A program made the translations under genes and the position numbers. Below are positions 41,317 through 51,100 of a stretch of DNA of 64,000 bases, piece after piece. This DNA comes from Pseudomonas sp. ATCC 13867 (GTDB taxonomy: Bacteria > Pseudomonadota > Gammaproteobacteria > Pseudomonadales > Pseudomonadaceae): contig NC_020829.1 of NCBI RefSeq assembly GCF_000349845.1, positions 5,587,001-5,651,000 on the forward strand, read 5' to 3'. Each line of letters starts with the position of its first letter. The stretch's first letter is position 1. Under the pieces are notes generated by a model. It did not search any database, was not told the DNA's origin, and was given only the letters and a program-made list of their open reading frames with translations.

Positions 41317-43928
41317 TTCTTCGCCCCTGGAAAATGCAATTCCTCAATAGGAATACCATTAGGATAACCTTGTTCCTTAAGCGGCTTACCGGGGATAAGG
41401 CCAAACTCTCTTGCAACATCCCCCCGAGGAATAGAGCTGCCATCTCGGATTTGAGGGAATATCTCCGATTGCCTGATACTTAAACCTGCATCTCCAGTCT
41501 TAACCTCAATAATTCTGACACTGCCGTCTGGCGCTTTCGCAACAATATCCGGCCTGCATCGTCCTACACCACAAGAGCTGCCAAAAGAAATCTCCCTTGG
41601 ACTGACGCTATAGCCCTGTGCCGTTAGTTGGTCCTTAACATCGTCCACCATGTTCAGGTGATGATCGTAATGATCTCTGATGGTGATCTTCGGAGCACCT
41701 GCAGCCCCTTTTGCCGCTTGCGGAGCCGGCAGCTTACCCAGCCCCTCAACCAGATCGGCAGCCTCAGCCACTTTACCTTCCTTGTAAAGTGCCTTCGCCT
41801 TGGCCAGGATCTTCCCGGCGGCATCCCCAATGCCCGGGACCAAGCCTATGCCGGCCATCGTGTAATCGAAGGGGTCCTGTGCCTCAACAAAGCTTTTGGC
41901 ATCGCCATAACCCGGAATGAAATCCGAGCCAAAACTGACCATCGCTTCGGCCAGACGCTTGGAGTCAGCTGCCGTTATCGGGTTATTAACCGCCAGGTTG
42001 CTCTGCAGCTCCGCAGTGATGGTGTACGCCATCAACTGGGGATTCTGCCTAGCCTGTTCGGCCTGCTCCCAACCTTCGGCACTCCAACTGGCCTTCTGCA
42101 GACTTCTCGCTGCTTCAAGCGCTTCCTTGCGTAGCGCCGTGCAAGTCGCACCGTTGCCCCCTGGTGAGCACGCTGCGAGTAGCGCCAAGTCACGATTGCG
42201 GTCGAGCTGATTTAGCTCATCAACGCGGCCACAAGCAGTTGAGTCCCCGCCGTTGCATGCCTTCTTGGCCTCGAAGCGCTCCTGGTTCTCTTCGTGATTA
42301 AGGTAGTTGTACTGGACAGAATTCCTCGCCGCCCACGCGCCGGTATTGAGCTTGTCAGCGCTGGCTCCAGGGTCTGACACCGCCACACCAATCAGGCCCG
42401 TCAGTTGCGAGGCCATGGTCAACATGGCTTCGCGATTTTCTGGCGAATAGCCGCTGACCAGCTTGTCCAGATCGCTTACCAGCGCTTCGTTGAGCCCTGC
42501 ACCGATGGCTCCAGCCGCGAAGCTGTCACCGCGCGCTTGGGCTGCAAGGCCACCCATCAGGGCATGCATCACCACCATCTGCGCGTCACCGGCACTCAGG
42601 CCGTTCGCCTTGCCGAAGTCGCCAATGGCATTGAAGCCCGCTGCGGCAAAGGTGTTGTAGAGGCTGTCCTTGAGTGCATCACCAAAGCTGCCGTCTTGCC
42701 CCAGGGTTTTGCTCAGGGCGGTGCTGGTGAGGTTCTGCATGGCCTGGTTGGCGGCGAAGCGACTGGCACCACTGACGGTGCTCAGGTCCACGTTCGAAAC
42801 CTTAGTGGTGTCAATGTTGGTCTGAGTGTCGAGAACCTTGTCGAAGTACTTGGTGGCTAGGTACGCCGTGGCTGCCGCAATGGCGTAGCTCTTCAGGTTG
42901 TCGGAGCTGGCGGCATATTTCAGCCCCTGACCGAGGTCCCCTCCGTTGTTGATAGTGCCCACCGCGAGGTTGCTGGCCATCGGGCCATAGACGGGGCCGA
43001 GATAGGCCGCAGCCACGATGGCAATAGCCAGCGATGGAGCCGCTCCCAGGCTGTTATTGCTGTACTTGTAGGAGTCATGGAACTCCTTCACCGCCCGCCA
43101 ATCCACATCCCCACGGGCTTCGGCGTCCTTGATCCACGCCAGGTTCGGATCGGCCTGCACCATCGCATCGATGGCCTGACTGACGGACTGCTGGTCGAGG
43201 TGCTTGTAGTCGATCTTCAGCCCGTCCACGGCCTTGATCGTCAGGTTGCCCTGAGCGATCAACTCGCTCTGCCGCACGGTTTCGTCGGTCTTGCCCTTGC
43301 CCTTGGCGCTGCTCCAGGCAAGGTCGCTGTTGCTCTTCTCGTGGCTCTCCTGGTGCAGGTCCTTCACCGCTTCGAAGGTGACTTCGCCGCCGCTGAGAAT
43401 GGCGATGTCATTGCCCGCCTCCAGTTTGGCTCCCTGGTACTTCTGGTCGCCGCCGCTGAGCAGGGTGATGTCGGCGCCGGCGCTGATTTCGCTGCCCACG
43501 GCTTTGACGTCGGTGACTTCGTCACGCTGGGTCTTCTTCTTGCCCCAACTGCCCTTTTCTTTCTTGTCGTAAAGGCTGTAGTCGCTGTCGTTGGCGGCGA
43601 GCAGTTCGATCTTGTCGCCGGCGACCAGGTAGGCTTCGTTACCGGCGCCGATCTTGCTGCTGACCAAGGTGATGTTGTCGCCCGCGCTGATCAGGACGTC
43701 GCCACCGGCGTTGACCTCGGAGGCCTGCTGGCCCACGTGGTCTTCCTGGGTGGTGACCTTCTTGCCGCCGCCCTTGTACTTGGCATCGCTGTGCTCTTCG
43801 TTGGCGGCGGAGGCGAGGACTACGTCGCGCCCGGCGCTCATGGCGATGTCGCGGGCGGCGTCGATGCGGCTGGCGACGGCGCTGAGGTCACGGCCGGCGT
43901 TGAGTTCGAGGTTGCCGCCAACCTGCAC
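41313..43928 (-). CDS. Orphan CdiA C-terminal module with PD-(D/E)XK-like nuclease toxin
   Basis: The frame is open from the junction repeat near 44060 and lacks TPS and most FHA domains. The GTG at 43928 is the first possible start, but translation as an isolated protein is doubtful. Domains: FHA-2 repeats, DUF637-like pretoxin region, VQYNYLNHEENQERFEAKKACNGG boundary, then a toxin of about 130 residues. The toxin carries GRCRPDIVAKAPDGSVRIIEVKTGDAG, a D...ExK pattern of a nuclease. The flanks are nearly identical to cdiA, so recombination could place this toxin on cdiA. An immunity gene overlaps its stop. Confidence 0.75.
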   Translation of the reverse strand: MQVGGNLELNAGRDLSAVASRIDAARDIAMSAGRDVVLASAANEEHSDAKYKGGGKKVTTQEDHVGQQASEVNAGGDVLISAGDNITLVSSKIGAGNEAYLVAGDKIELLAANDSDYSLYDKKEKGSWGKKKTQRDEVTDVKAVGSEISAGADITLLSGGDQKYQGAKLEAGNDIAILSGGEVTFEAVKDLHQESHEKSNSDLAWSSAKGKGKTDETVRQSELIAQGNLTIKAVDGLKIDYKHLDQQSVSQAIDAMVQADPNLAWIKDAEARGDVDWRAVKEFHDSYKYSNNSLGAAPSLAIAIVAAAYLGPVYGPMASNLAVGTINNGGDLGQGLKYAASSDNLKSYAIAAATAYLATKYFDKVLDTQTNIDTTKVSNVDLSTVSGASRFAANQAMQNLTSTALSKTLGQDGSFGDALKDSLYNTFAAAGFNAIGDFGKANGLSAGDAQMVVMHALMGGLAAQARGDSFAAGAIGAGLNEALVSDLDKLVSGYSPENREAMLTMASQLTGLIGVAVSDPGASADKLNTGAWAARNSVQYNYLNHEENQERFEAKKACNGGDSTACGRVDELNQLDRNRDLALLAACSPGGNGATCTALRKEALEAARSLQKASWSAEGWEQAEQARQNPQLMAYTITAELQSNLAVNNPITAADSKRLAEAMVSFGSDFIPGYGDAKSFVEAQDPFDYTMAGIGLVPGIGDAAGKILAKAKALYKEGKVAEAADLVEGLGKLPAPQAAKGAAGAPKITIRDHYDHHLNMVDDVKDQLTAQGYSVSPREISFGSSCGVGRCRPDIVAKAPDGSVRIIEVKTGDAGLSIRQSEIFPQIRDGSSIPRGDVAREFGLIPGKPLKEQGYPNGIPIEELHFPGAKK
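41790..42290. repeat. Near-identical pretoxin repeat (copy in orphan)
   Basis: About 500 bases nearly identical to about 45663-46163 in cdiA, with a run of about 430 bases without obvious difference in the centre. It covers the region just before the variable toxin. Confidence 0.85.
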
Positions 43929-44000
43929 TTCGCTGGCGTGCTGGGTAACGCTGGTGACGTTGCCGGTGACGCGGCGGCTCTGGAAGTCGAAGCTGTCGAC
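43128..44000. repeat. Near-identical FHA-2 repeat (copy in orphan)
   Basis: About 870 bases nearly identical to about 47069-47945 in cdiA. Differences are scattered single bases. Confidence 0.85.
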
Positions 44001-44007
44001 TTCCTGC

Positions 44008-44103
44008 GCGGCGTCTCCAAGGCTTAGCTTCTCTAATATTCGAAATCTTAAAGAACCAGAGGCTTACGATTTAGAGTAGAAAATAAATCTGTCCCCTTTT
44101 TCT
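44008..44103. repeat. Upstream junction sequence of the orphan module
   Basis: Same sequence as 40057-40152. It ends in TAGAGTAGAAAATAAATCTG and CCCC, the junction repeat. A second partial copy follows at 44103-44118. Confidence 0.85.
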
Positions 44104-44293
44104 CCTTGTCCCCTTTTTCTCCTAACACCACCTGTCGGTTATGGCCCCGCTGAACGACATGATGTGGGTAGTTAGGTAATATGACACGACCAACCCTAGG
44201 CATCGCTCTCTCCATGCGTATTTTATTTTAGAGAAAGGCTACCACTTATAAGTGGTACTTAGTCACCTTCACATTAGCCGAGATTAGAGTAGG
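44104..44293. other. AT-rich stretch between junction repeats, no gene seen
   Basis: It begins with a partial tandem copy of the junction repeat (CTTGTCCCC...CTCCTAACACC). The remainder shows no convincing frame. GGCTACCACTTATAAGTGGT contains a short palindrome CCACTTATAAGTGG. Confidence 0.4.
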
Positions 44294-44474
44294 AAAAATA
44301 AATCTGTCCCCTTTTCGGTCTAAGGCACTGCCCTGGAGGATGTTGTACAGGGTGCCTTGCAGCGCGTCGTTGAAGGAGCCTTGCCCCAAGGCTTCGTTGG
44401 CCACGCCGGTCAGTGCGCCCTGAGTCAGTTGCGCCCCGGCAAATCGGGTCCAGGAGTGTAGTTGTTGGGTCAGT
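44284..44474 (-). pseudogene. CdiA fragment C, divergent allele
   Basis: The minus-strand frame LHSWTRFAGAQLTQGALTGVANEALGQGSFNDALQGTLYNILQGSAL is a piece of a CdiA-type pretoxin region, similar in pattern to GQGGSFGDALKDSVYNTFAAAGF in cdiA but clearly diverged. It abuts the duplicated antitoxin end at 44475 and the junction repeat at 44284-44316. It is too short to be functional. Confidence 0.65.
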
Positions 44475-44533
44475 TGGCCGTGATGAATGCTCTCGGAATC
44501 GAAATGACAGTACGTCCCCAACTGGTGCACTAA
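44475..44533 (+). pseudogene. Duplicated 3' end of the HigA-type antitoxin
   Basis: The last codons AVMNALGIEMTVRPQLVH and stop are exact copies of the antitoxin end at 37991-38049. The rest of the gene and the toxin are absent. Confidence 0.9.
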
Positions 44534-44611
44534 GAAGAAGGAGACAGCTTTATTTTCTGTACTCTAACCAGCAAGTTCTAGAGTAGAAAAATAAATCTGT
44601 CCCCTTTTCGC
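44475..44611. repeat. 137-bp direct repeat, copy 2
   Basis: One difference from 37991-38127. It contains a full palindromic junction element (44536-44608). Confidence 0.9.
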
Positions 44612-44730
44612 GGAGGAGTTCGGGGGCAGGATCATGGATGGGCGGCTACCCCCGCCACTGACCGCGAATAAAACAACACCGGCGCGAGGCCGCTGTCAGG
44701 TGACTACTGCACCTGTACAAACTACGATTC
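44612..44730. other. Short stretch downstream of the immunity gene, nothing recognised
   Basis: No frame or terminator hairpin of note is present between the junction repeat and the end of the 44731-45177 gene. Confidence 0.4.
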
Positions 44731-45177
44731 CTATTGCTCTGACAAGGCTGCAAGTACAGCGTTAAGCAAGGTATCGCTATCATCCACTGCTGCTGACGCT
44801 TCATATATTGATTCAGCCGAAGAGAGCAGAGACTCTTCACCTCCACCAAAAGCTAAGGCCGATACAGCACGAGCTTGACTAAACAAGTTCAAAGCATTCG
44901 CATCAAACCCAGACTCTTCCTCAGAGCTCTCTTGAAAGTCAAAGTACTCACTATCTAGCTTTTCAGAAAAATCTTTCAACTCCAACACAAGTCGAGGTGA
45001 AAACATCTCTCCTCGACGTAACTTTTCCATAGATAAGTCCACGACAGAGTTCGATAGCGAAACAGCCTTTAACGCATGATCGCAAGCAGCAAGAACCGCT
45101 CGCTTCCTTTGTTCGGAAGTGGCTGCTGCCAATTTCTCGACCAGATACTCTGAAATTGTTTCTAATCGCATTGTCAC
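44731..45177 (-). CDS. cdiI: Candidate CDI immunity protein for the deaminase-like toxin
   Basis: 148 residues, MTMRLETISEYLVEKLAAATSEQRKRAVLAACDHALKAV..., predicted all-helical, acidic in the centre (DFQESSEEESGFDANAL), cytosolic, with lower GC than its surroundings. Its start overlaps the cdiA stop by four bases. It has no similarity that I recognise. The position makes it the cognate immunity protein, binding the CdiA deaminase-like toxin in the producer cell. Confidence 0.72.
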   Translation of the reverse strand: MTMRLETISEYLVEKLAAATSEQRKRAVLAACDHALKAVSLSNSVVDLSMEKLRRGEMFSPRLVLELKDFSEKLDSEYFDFQESSEEESGFDANALNLFSQARAVSALAFGGGEESLLSSAESIYEASAAVDDSDTLLNAVLAALSEQ

Positions 45178-48100
45178 TGTTTGTTCCTAGGAAGTGGCTT
45201 TAAAGGTGTAGAGACATTGGCACCAGTCGGCTCAAGAATATTTTGACACGAAGCGCAGACAGGCCTGGTCGCACCGATATCAATCACCTTTAAACCATTT
45301 GCATTTGCATATTTAACAATATCAGCCTCTGCATGCCCCGTGCCTGCGATTACCTTTTCCCCAGACTGCAACGTCACACCTGGACGAAGATAACCACGTG
45401 GCTCACTTGTACTGACCAAGACAGAGCGAGCACCGTTTGCATCTTCTACTACCGCCACTCCCATAGTTATTCGCCCTTTGGAGTTAGCGGGTATCTGGGC
45501 TTGTAATTCACTCACACGATTTTGGACAAGATCAGAAGGTTTCTCATAGGCAAGACCGCGCCCAACAGATTGACCTCCCCCTTTTGGGACTTGCGGAGCC
45601 GGCAGCTTACCCAATCCCTCGACCAGATCAGCAGCCTCAGATACTTTACCTTCCTTGTAAAGAGCCTTCGCCTTGCCCAGGATCTTCCCGGCGGCATCCC
45701 CAATGCCCGGGACCAAGCCTATGCCGGCCATCGTGTAATCGAAGGGGTCCTGTGCCTCAACAAAGCTTTTGGCATCGCCATAACCCGGAATGAAATCCGA
45801 GCCAAAACTGACCATCGCTTCGGCCAGACGCTTGGAGTCAGCTGCCGTTATCGGGTTATTAACCGCCAGGTTGCTCTGCAGCTCCGCAGTGATGGTGTAC
45901 GCCATCAACTGGGGATTCTGCCTAGCCTGTTCGGCCTGCTCCCAACCTTCGGCACTCCAACTGGCCTTCTGCAGACTTCTCGCTGCTTCAAGCGCTTCCT
46001 TGCGTAGCGCCGTGCAAGTCGCACCGTTGCCCCCTGGTGAGCACGCTGCGAGTAGCGCCAAGTCACGATTGCGGTCGAGCTGATTTAGCTCATCAACGCG
46101 GCCACAAGCGGTTGAGTCCCCGCCGTTGCATGCCTTCTTGGCCTCGAAGCGCTCCTGGTTTTCTTCGTGGTTGAGGTAGTTGTACTGAACAGAGTTCTTC
46201 GCCGCCCAAGCCCCTGTTTCGAGCTGACTGGAACTGGCATTGCTGTCCTGCGCCACGGCGCCGATCAGGCCCACCAGTTGCGAACTCATGGTCAGCAGCG
46301 CTTCACGGTTTTCCGGTGAATAGCCGCTGACCAACTTGTCCAGGTCTGCTACCAAGGCTTCGTTGAGGCCGGCACCTGCCGCACCTGCAGCGAAGCTATC
46401 ACCACGCGCTTGTGCGGCGAGGCCACCCATCAAGGCGTGCATCACCACCATTTGCGCATCACCAGCCTGTAGGCCGTGCGTGCTGCCGAAGTCGCCGATG
46501 GCGTTGAAGCCCGCCGCCGCGAAGGTGTTGTAGACGCTGTCCTTGAGTGCATCACCAAAACTGCCACCCTGCCCCATGGTCTTGCTCAGGGCAGTGCTGG
46601 TGATGTTTTGCGCAGCCTGGTTGGCGGCGAAACGACTGACACCACTGACGTCGCTCAGGTCCACCGTGACCTTTTTGGTAATCGGGTCAGTCTTGGTGTT
46701 CAGCATGTCATCGAAGTAGGCGGAGGTCAGGCCGCCAACGAGGCTGGCAATCGCCATCTGCTTAAGGTTGTCGCTACTGAAGCTGTCGCTGAGGACTTTG
46801 CCCAGGTCTCCCTTGTTGTTGATCAGGCTGACGCCAGCCGTTCCTGCGAGACTGCCTGCCGCCCCCACACCAGCGCCCATGGCAAAGCTGCCTCCGGCAA
46901 CGCCGGCACTGCTGAGAGCCCCCGCCGCTGCCATACCGCCAATAGCCGCCGCCGCGATAGCAACAGCCAATTGCGTGGCCGGGCCCATGCCGGAGCTGCT
47001 GTAGCTGTAGGAATCGTGGAATTCCTGCACCGCGCGCCAATCAATATCCCCGCGCGCCTCGGCATCTTTCAGCCACGCCAGGTTCGGATCGGCCTGCACC
47101 ATCGCATCGATGGCCTGGCTCACGGACTGCTGGTCGAGGTGCTTGTAGTCGATCTTCAGCCCGTCCACGGCCTTGATCGTCAGGTTGCCCTGAGCGATCA
47201 ACTCGCTCTGCCGCACGGTTTCGTCGGTCTTGCCCTTGCCCTTGGCGCTGCTCCAGGCAAGGTCGCTGTTGCTCTTCTCGTGGCTCTCCTGGTGCAGGTC
47301 CTTCACCGCTTCGAAGGTGACTTCGCCGCCGCTGAGAATGGCGATGTCATTGCCCGCCTCCAGTTTGGCGCCCTGGTACTTCTGGTCGCCACCGCTGAGC
47401 AGGGTGATGTCGGCGCCGGCGCTGATTTCGCTGCCCACGGCTTTGACGTCGGTGACTTCGTCACGCTGGGTCTTCTTCTTGCCCCAACTGCCCTTTTCTT
47501 TCTTGTCGTAAAGGCTGTAGTCGCTGTCGTTGGCGGCGAGCAGTTCGATCTTGTCGCCGGCCACCAGGTAGGCTTCATTGCCGGCGCCGATCTTGCTGCT
47601 GACGAGGGTGAGGTTTTCGCCCGCGCTGATCAGGACGTCGCCACCGGCGTTGACCTCGGAGGCCTGCTGGCCGACGTGGTCTTCCTGGGTGGTGATCTTC
47701 TTGCCGCCGCCCTTGTACTTGGCGTCGCTGTGTTCTTCGTTGGCGGCGGAGGCGAGGACTACGTCGCGCCCGGCGCTCATGGCGATGTCGCGGGCGGCGT
47801 CGATGCGGCTGGCGACGGCGCTGAGGTCGCGGCCGGCGTTGAGTTCGAGGTTGCCGCCAACCTGCACCTCGCTGCCGTGCTGGGTGACGCTGGTGACGTT
47901 GCCGGTGACGCGGCGGCTCTGGAAGTCGAAGCTGTCGACCTCCTGCGCGGCCTCCAGGCGCAGGTCGCGTCCGGCGGTAAGGTCGGCATTGCCGCCGGCC
48001 TGGATGACACTGCCGGCGCTGATCAGGTCGCGGCCGGCGGTGATCTCCAGGTCGCCGCGGGCTTCGATGCGGGCGGCGTTGTTGGCGATTTCCTTGTGGA

Positions 48101-51100
48101 TGCGGTGGGCCTCGTTGCTGGCGTCGACCGAGGTGATGCTGCGCTCGTTGATGACGTCGCCGGTCAGCGCGGTGAGGCTGACGTCGCGGCCGCTGATGAT
48201 GCCGCCAGCCGCGTTGCGGATGCTGTCGACGGCCAGCAGGTCGAGGCGGTTGCCGGCTTCGATCAGGCCGCTGTTGTTGATGTTGGTGGCGCTGGCGGCG
48301 AGGTCGCCGCTGGCGCGCAGGGTGCCCTGGTTGGTCAGGTTGCCGCCGCTGATCAGCGACAGGTCGTTGCCCATGATCAGGGCACCGTTGGCGGCCAGGC
48401 GGCCTTCGGCCTGGGCGAGGTAGAGCACCGGCACCAGGACCTTTTCACCATTGATGGTGGCTTCTTCGAGCCAGACGATATCGTGGGTCAGCGCGGCGAC
48501 CTGCTCGGCGGAAAGGCCGACGCCCAATTGCAGCTGGAGGCTGTCCTTGTAGGCGATGGCGTTGTCCATCAGGTACTTGAACAGGGCTTCGTCGCTGGCC
48601 ATGCCGTCGATGTAGCGCTGGCCGGTGCGGGCGATCACCGCCTGCTGGATCAGGCGCTGTTCGTAGAGGCCGTCGCCGAGGCGCTTCTGTGCCTTGTCCG
48701 GGTCGTAGCCGAGCTGGCCGAGCAGGTAGTCGGAGCCGAGGAAGCTCTTCAGGTTGGTCAGCTCAGGGTTGGTCTCGACCAGGTATTTGTGGCTGTTGTC
48801 CGGTGTGGCGCTGCTGGGCAGGCCCTGTACGCGCGGGACGTTGAGGGCCGCGCCTGACTGGGCATCGGCGCTGGCGACGTTGCCAGCCGGGACGACACTG
48901 CCCGCGCCAGGCGCAGCGCCGTCGAGGCTCCGTTCGCGCTGCGCGGCGCTGATGCTCTGGCCGCTGAAACTGAGATCGCCCGCACCCTGCACTGTGCCGG
49001 TGCTGCCGCCGGTGCCGCCCTGGCCGCTGAGGCGGAAGAGGCCGTTTTCGCCCTGCGGCAGGCTGAAGCCCGGCAGGGTGACGGGGTTGACCTGCTTCTG
49101 CGCGAGGTCCGGCGGCAGTTGCGAGGTGATCGCCAGTTGGACGGTGGTGGCGCCGTTGGCAACACCGACGTCGCGCGGGCTGATGGTCTGCGCACCGGCG
49201 TCGCGCTTCACCACGCTGTTGTCGAAGCGTTCGCTGGCGTTGATCACCACATCGCCGGCGGCCTGGATCACCGCGGAGGCGGCGGGAGAGCCGGAGACCG
49301 CTACGTCGGAAGTAGTGATGTTGTAGAAGCCATCCGGGAAGCCACCGGAATCGAAGACTTGCTGGCGGGTCAGGCGGCCGGGATCGTAGTCCGGAGAGTT
49401 CGGGTCGTTGTAGCTGTTGTAGAGGTCCTTGTTGGTACGGAAGACCCAGTACTCATTGTCGTTGCGGGTGTAGAACTCGGCGTTGTAGTGGCGCTCGACG
49501 CCGCCAGCGGCGCCCTGGTTGCGGAAGGTGGCCGTCTGGATGTCGATGTTTCCGCCCGAGCCAATACTGCTGTAGAGGTTGTCGAAGGAGCCGCCACGGA
49601 AGCGGAAGTCGCCGCCGGCGGTGATCGACGCCTGCGGCGCGTCCTTGAGAATGACGTCCTCGGAGCGCTCCTGGGATAGGAAGTGGACTTCGCAGCCCTT
49701 GCCATCGCAGACGTCGTCGTACTTGAACTGGATGCTGCCGGAAACAATGCGCTCGCCGATCTGGAAGTCGTCGGCACGGCGGTTGTCGAAATCCTGCACC
49801 AGCAGGGTCATGGCGCCGGCGCTTTCGAAGCTGCCGGAGATGTTCTGCACGCTGCTCGCCCAGCCTTCCTGGTCGTTGGCGGCGATGTGCAATATGCCCA
49901 GGCTGTAGAGGTCGGCGTTGCGGTTGGTGAAATTCTGCATGCGCAACTGCATGTTGCCGCCACTGAAGATCAGGCCGTTCTCGTTGAGCAGGTTACCGGC
50001 GCCCAGATACAGATTGCCGGCGCTGCCGAGGGTACCGCGGTTGTTGAGGCTGGCGGCGCTGACGCGCAGGTCCTGGGTGGCGGTCAGGCGACCGCCGTTG
50101 TCGAGGGTGCCGCTGCTGTTGATGACTGTCGTCGCGCCACCGCCTCCAATGCTGCCACTCTGGCCGATACCGATGTAGCCAGCGCCGAGGGACAGGCTGC
50201 CCAGGCTGCTCAGGCGGCCATCGGCGGTGTAGTTGCCGCTCAGATCGAGATCGAGCGTGCCATCGCTGGCGATCAGGCCGGCGTTGGCCCAGTTGCCGCC
50301 GCGGCCGATGAGGCTCTGCGCGGCCAGCAGCTGGCCGTTGGCGCCCTGGTTGAGCTGGCCGATATCCAGGTTCAGGTTGCGTGCCTGGATGATGGCGTTG
50401 TTGGTCCAGCTGGCGGCCTGGTAGGTGAGGCTGCCGTTGGAGGTGAAGTTGCCGCCGGCAAGGCCGGCCTGGCCGAGGTCGACGCCGAAGGTGCCGGTGC
50501 CGACGTGCAGCACGTTGCCGCCGCCGTTCTGCAGGGCGCCGGTCTGCAGGATCAGGTCCTGGGTGGCGCCTTCGATGCGGCCGAGGTTGTTGTTGAGCAG
50601 GCCGCCGCTGACGATCTTCATCTGGCTGGGGCTGGCTGCGCGCATCAGGCTGGCGGGCGTCTGGCCCAGCGCGCGAATGGCGCCGACCACGTTGTTGATG
50701 CTGGCTGCGCCGAGGGTCAGGTTGCCGCTGCTTTCGATCAGTCCGAACTGGTTGTTCAGCGCGCCGTTCAGGCTGGCGTCGATACTACCGGCGCCGATCT
50801 TGCCGCCTTGGCCAAGTGCTGTGCCGTCGTTGAGCAGCTGGTTGCCGTGCAGGTAGAGCAGGTTGCCGGCGTAGAGGCCGCCGCCCTGGTTGTTCAGGTC
50901 GGTGGTGCTGATGCGGTTGTCGCCGCTGACCGCCGAGAGGTGGCCGGCGCGGTTGTCGATGCCGCCCGTGGCGGTGATATCGAGGCCCTTGGCCTGGGTG
51001 GTGCCGGCGTTGTTGCTGAAGGTGCCGGTGACCAGCTTGAGGTTGCCGTTGGCGGCATTGATGACACCGCCGTTGCTGTTGTCGAGGCTGGCGCTGCCCA

